This document shows positions 61,838-64,000 of a DNA stretch of 64,000 bases, in pieces. This stretch comes from Fulvivirga sp. M361 (lineage in GTDB: Bacteria; Bacteroidota; Bacteroidia; Cytophagales; Cyclobacteriaceae). How positions within the stretch are numbered: the stretch's first letter is position 1; every line of letters starts with the position of its first letter. Below the pieces are notes generated by a model that worked only from the letters and a program-made list of their open reading frames with translations, searched no databases and was not told where the DNA came from. The stretch covers positions 62,001-126,000 of the forward strand of contig NZ_VKDC01000005.1 in NCBI RefSeq assembly GCF_007097395.1, given 5' to 3'. Made by a program: the position numbers and the translations under genes.

Positions 61838-63220
61838 ATGAAAAAAAAATCTAAAGAAACCCGCCGGTTTTTTTTACAAAAATCAGGGCTTACAGCCTTA
61901 GGGTTAACCAGCCTGGCTGCACTTCCCTCCTCTTTGGCAAAGACGCAGCCGGTCAAAGAGGCTCCGTTGCAACAAAGTAACCTCGTTACGCGCAAGAATA
62001 TTGCCGATATTCCTGTGAATGACCCGGAAATAAAAGTGTTGAAAGAGGCGGTAGGCATTCTGAAAAAAAGATCAGACCGGTCCCCTTTGGACCCTATGGG
62101 TTGGACAGCGCATGGGATGCTTCATGCTACCTTTTGTGCTACCAGTATTTACGCCAACCAGGTGCATTACAACTGGTATGTGTGGCCCTGGCATAGACTG
62201 TACCTGTGGTCAATGGAGCAAAAACTTCAAAAGGCCGTAAATGAACCCAAACTGGCCCTTCATTATTGGGACTGGACCAAGAAAAACACCATCCCTGAAC
62301 ATTACTGGGGTGGTGAGAGTAACCCGTTATTCAACAATACCCGGCAGGTAACTGAACACGACATCATCCCAACGGATTTTATTAATGTCGGCGCCGGATT
62401 CCGGGCAGAAAGCTACAAAACGTTTGGTGGATACCCAGCCATAAAAAATCGTGGTGAGGCACAACTGGATGGCCTGGCGGAGCAGTCTTTTCATAACAAC
62501 ATCCACAACTGGATAGGGGGTCAAATGGCCACCTTTACGGAATCCGGTTTCGAACCTGTATTTTATGGTCATCACGGTAATTGCGACAGAATTTGGGAGG
62601 CCTGGCAAGCTTACAACCCTAAAAACAAACTTCCTGCAGGTGAGGAATGGCTGGAAAAGCGGCTTTTTGCCACAGATGGAAATGGCACACCTGTTGAATT
62701 CAAGATCAAAGAACTGCTGAACATCAATGACCTGGGGTATCAATTTGAAGATTTAAACCTGAACCCTGCATTTTGTAATCCATATGAGGTTGCCGATCTC
62801 CCGGACAGAGAAAAGACAAAGCAGGATTGCATTGCACCGTTAAACGTCCAAACCTCTGAAACCGGTGAGATCTACCAGGAATTCATCAACAAAGAACGGG
62901 CCCATGTCATTCTACATTTTGAACGGGCCCAGTTACCTTACCAGCCTTATTGTGCCAGGGTCTTTTTTGAATACGATAAAAACGGATCAAAGAAAAGTAC
63001 ATACAGCGGTACCTTCACGATTTTACCCATACTGGACCTTGACTCTGTACTCTTGCAAAATGGCGTGCACCTGCAAATCGAAATAGAAAAGGAAATTGCA
63101 GAGGTGATCCATGCTAATAAAGATGTACAGGTGATCTTCCAGCCTGTCCCTTTGCCTAATCGCGCCATTCCGAACGAAGCCTTAAAACTTGAAAACATCT
63201 CTTTAAAAATGGGAATATGA
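61838..63220 (+). CDS. Tat-exported tyrosinase / polyphenol oxidase
   Basis: The 460-residue type-3 copper enzyme has a Tat-type signal (RRFFLQKSG at residues 9-17). CuA ligands are His 96, His 110 and His 119, in LHATFC, VHYNW and WPWHRLYLW. Cys 100 is positioned four residues after His 96, as in plant polyphenol oxidases where it bonds to a copper histidine. CuB ligands are His 219 and His 223 in SFHNNIHNW and His 246 in GHHGNCDRIW. The C-terminal 150 residues form a capping beta domain (CARVFFEYDK). The enzyme would oxidise phenols or catechols to quinones in the periplasm. It overlaps SCO by 4 bases. Confidence 0.9.
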   Translation: MKKKSKETRRFFLQKSGLTALGLTSLAALPSSLAKTQPVKEAPLQQSNLVTRKNIADIPVNDPEIKVLKEAVGILKKRSDRSPLDPMGWTAHGMLHATFCATSIYANQVHYNWYVWPWHRLYLWSMEQKLQKAVNEPKLALHYWDWTKKNTIPEHYWGGESNPLFNNTRQVTEHDIIPTDFINVGAGFRAESYKTFGGYPAIKNRGEAQLDGLAEQSFHNNIHNWIGGQMATFTESGFEPVFYGHHGNCDRIWEAWQAYNPKNKLPAGEEWLEKRLFATDGNGTPVEFKIKELLNINDLGYQFEDLNLNPAFCNPYEVADLPDREKTKQDCIAPLNVQTSETGEIYQEFINKERAHVILHFERAQLPYQPYCARVFFEYDKNGSKKSTYSGTFTILPILDLDSVLLQNGVHLQIEIEKEIAEVIHANKDVQVIFQPVPLPNRAIPNEALKLENISLKMGI

Positions 63221-63828
63221 GAACAGGCCTTAATGTTATTATGCTTTCAATAGTGGTATTAAGTTGCCGGGATAATCCCGACAGTACGTTACCGATCTTG
63301 GGTGAGATGACTATAGACTCTGTCTCCGGGAATATAAAGTACTATCAGGCTCCGGAGTTTACCTACATAGATCAACGGAACAGGCCAATCACTCATGAGG
63401 ATTTTGAGGGCAAGGTCCAGGTGGTCGACTTTTTTTTCACCAGTTGCCCAACCATTTGCCCTAAAATGACCCGTCATCTTAAAACGGTTCAGGACTACTT
63501 TATCAATGACCCCCGGGTGGCCATTATCTCATTTTCAATTGACCCTAAGCACGATACCCCTGAACGGCTGAAAAGTTATGCGGAAAACCATGGGGTCAAT
63601 GACATGCAATGGTCACTTCTAACCGGTAATGGCCCGGATGTATTCGCATTATCCAAAGACTATAAGGTCATGGCTTTTGATGACAGGCTAGGAAATGAAC
63701 CCAACCTTATCCACGACGGAACATTTGTGCTGGTCGATGACGAAAGGAAGATCCGGGGATATTACAATGGCCTCGATAAGGAGGACATAACACGGCTGAT
63801 CAAAGACATTGAAAAATTACTCTCTTAG
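63217..63828 (+). CDS. SCO1/SenC-family copper-binding lipoprotein
   Basis: The 203-residue thioredoxin-fold protein has a lipoprotein signal (VVLSC, Cys 17). The copper ligands are the CxxxC pair Cys 77 and Cys 81 in TSCPTICPKM and His 166 in LIHDGTF. SCO proteins deliver copper to cytochrome oxidase and other cuproenzymes, or act as thiol reductants. The ATGA overlap with the tyrosinase gene suggests that here it metallates tyrosinase. Confidence 0.9.
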   Translation: MRTGLNVIMLSIVVLSCRDNPDSTLPILGEMTIDSVSGNIKYYQAPEFTYIDQRNRPITHEDFEGKVQVVDFFFTSCPTICPKMTRHLKTVQDYFINDPRVAIISFSIDPKHDTPERLKSYAENHGVNDMQWSLLTGNGPDVFALSKDYKVMAFDDRLGNEPNLIHDGTFVLVDDERKIRGYYNGLDKEDITRLIKDIEKLLS

Positions 63829-63840
63829 CTAAGATCGACG

Positions 63841-64000
63841 ATGCTGAAAAAACTTGTTTTAAGTACTGATATTAATCCGGGCAGGCTGCATTTAAGCCTG
63901 TTAGCCTACCGGGTGCTTATTTCCTTATCACTTTTCAATACACATGGTATAAAAAAGGCACTAAATTTTGAGGAAACCCTGGCGCATATACCGGACCCGT
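63841..64000 (+). CDS. DoxX-like membrane protein, N-terminal part (runs off the window)
   Basis: The start ATG is 12 bases after the SCO stop. The 53 visible residues include a membrane segment (LLAYRVLISLSLFNTHGIKKAL) and the end TLAHIPDP, the loop typical of DoxX proteins. DoxX members are quinol-linked or membrane redox proteins of varied role. The C-terminus lies outside the window. Confidence 0.6.
   Translation, partial: MLKKLVLSTDINPGRLHLSLLAYRVLISLSLFNTHGIKKALNFEETLAHIPDP

Noticed and set aside
1-64000. tRNA, rRNA, CRISPR, transposase or riboswitch
   Set aside because: Gaps between genes were read for cloverleaf-like, repeat-spacer or transposase signatures and none was convincing; a covariance-model search was not possible.

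Overview
The window is about 64 kb of moderately AT-rich bacterial chromosome, and it reads as Bacteroidota, most likely a free-living member of the Cytophagia. The evidence is the mix of families: SusC-like carboxypeptidase-regulatory and plug domains, many lipoproteins with LxxC signals, DUF2652, Pycsar-effector-type HD proteins, 7TM-DISM and TPR regulators ending in LuxR-type helix-turn-helix domains, GH3-fold enzymes, and weak Shine-Dalgarno sequences. No rRNA, tRNA, CRISPR array, prophage or intact insertion sequence was seen. The genus cannot be fixed from the sequence alone.

Layout. 1-8.2 kb holds envelope and stress genes: a split-barrel stress protein, an L,D-transpeptidase broken by a frameshift, an M15-type peptidase, PRC-barrel, DUF2383, a YpdA-like flavoprotein, an M48 lipoprotein and a PepSY-like protein. 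8.2-15 kb continues with DUF2254 and topoisomerase IB, two MscS channels, an ArsC-like protein without its cysteine, CsbD, two YtxH proteins and a holin-like protein. 15-19.3 kb is a phytochrome, heme oxygenase and response regulator operon opposite an S24-type repressor. 19.3-26.9 kb holds a giant phosphoesterase-Omp85 fusion, a nucleotidyl-cyclase-like gene followed by an HD/Pycsar-effector gene, and a cation/proton antiporter. 27-32.5 kb is one very large gene joining an SLC12-like transporter to a P-loop NTPase, overlapped by a small partner. 32.6-38.8 kb holds a RimB-RimK-M14 operon, an App1-type phosphatase, a secreted HExxH protein and a GH3 protein. 39-48 kb has surface proteins, two tandem paralogous regulators, a 1.07 kb gap and a membrane glycosyltransferase. 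48.5-55.2 kb is an alpha-2-macroglobulin with an inserted SusC-like plug. 55.4-64 kb is a sigma-54 activator opposite a pirin, isochorismatase, amidohydrolase, YceI, tyrosinase, SCO and DoxX cluster.

The most notable items are four. The first is the cyclase-fold/HD-PycTM pair at 23485-25412, a candidate Pycsar-like signalling or defence system. The second is the transporter-ATPase fusion at 27066-32141. The third is the plug insertion in the macroglobulin. The fourth is a recurring 20-bp imperfect palindrome, TTGWRGA-N6-TCYACAA, found upstream of at least seven genes or divergent pairs between 0.8 and 39 kb, which looks like the operator of a shared regulon. The sigma-54 cluster at the right end looks like a dedicated oxidative or phenolic-compound module: the activator gene faces the cluster across an intergenic region with a perfect 14-bp palindrome and a -24/-12 promoter, and tyrosinase is translationally coupled to a copper chaperone.

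All functional statements rest on reading motifs and family resemblance by eye; no database search was run.
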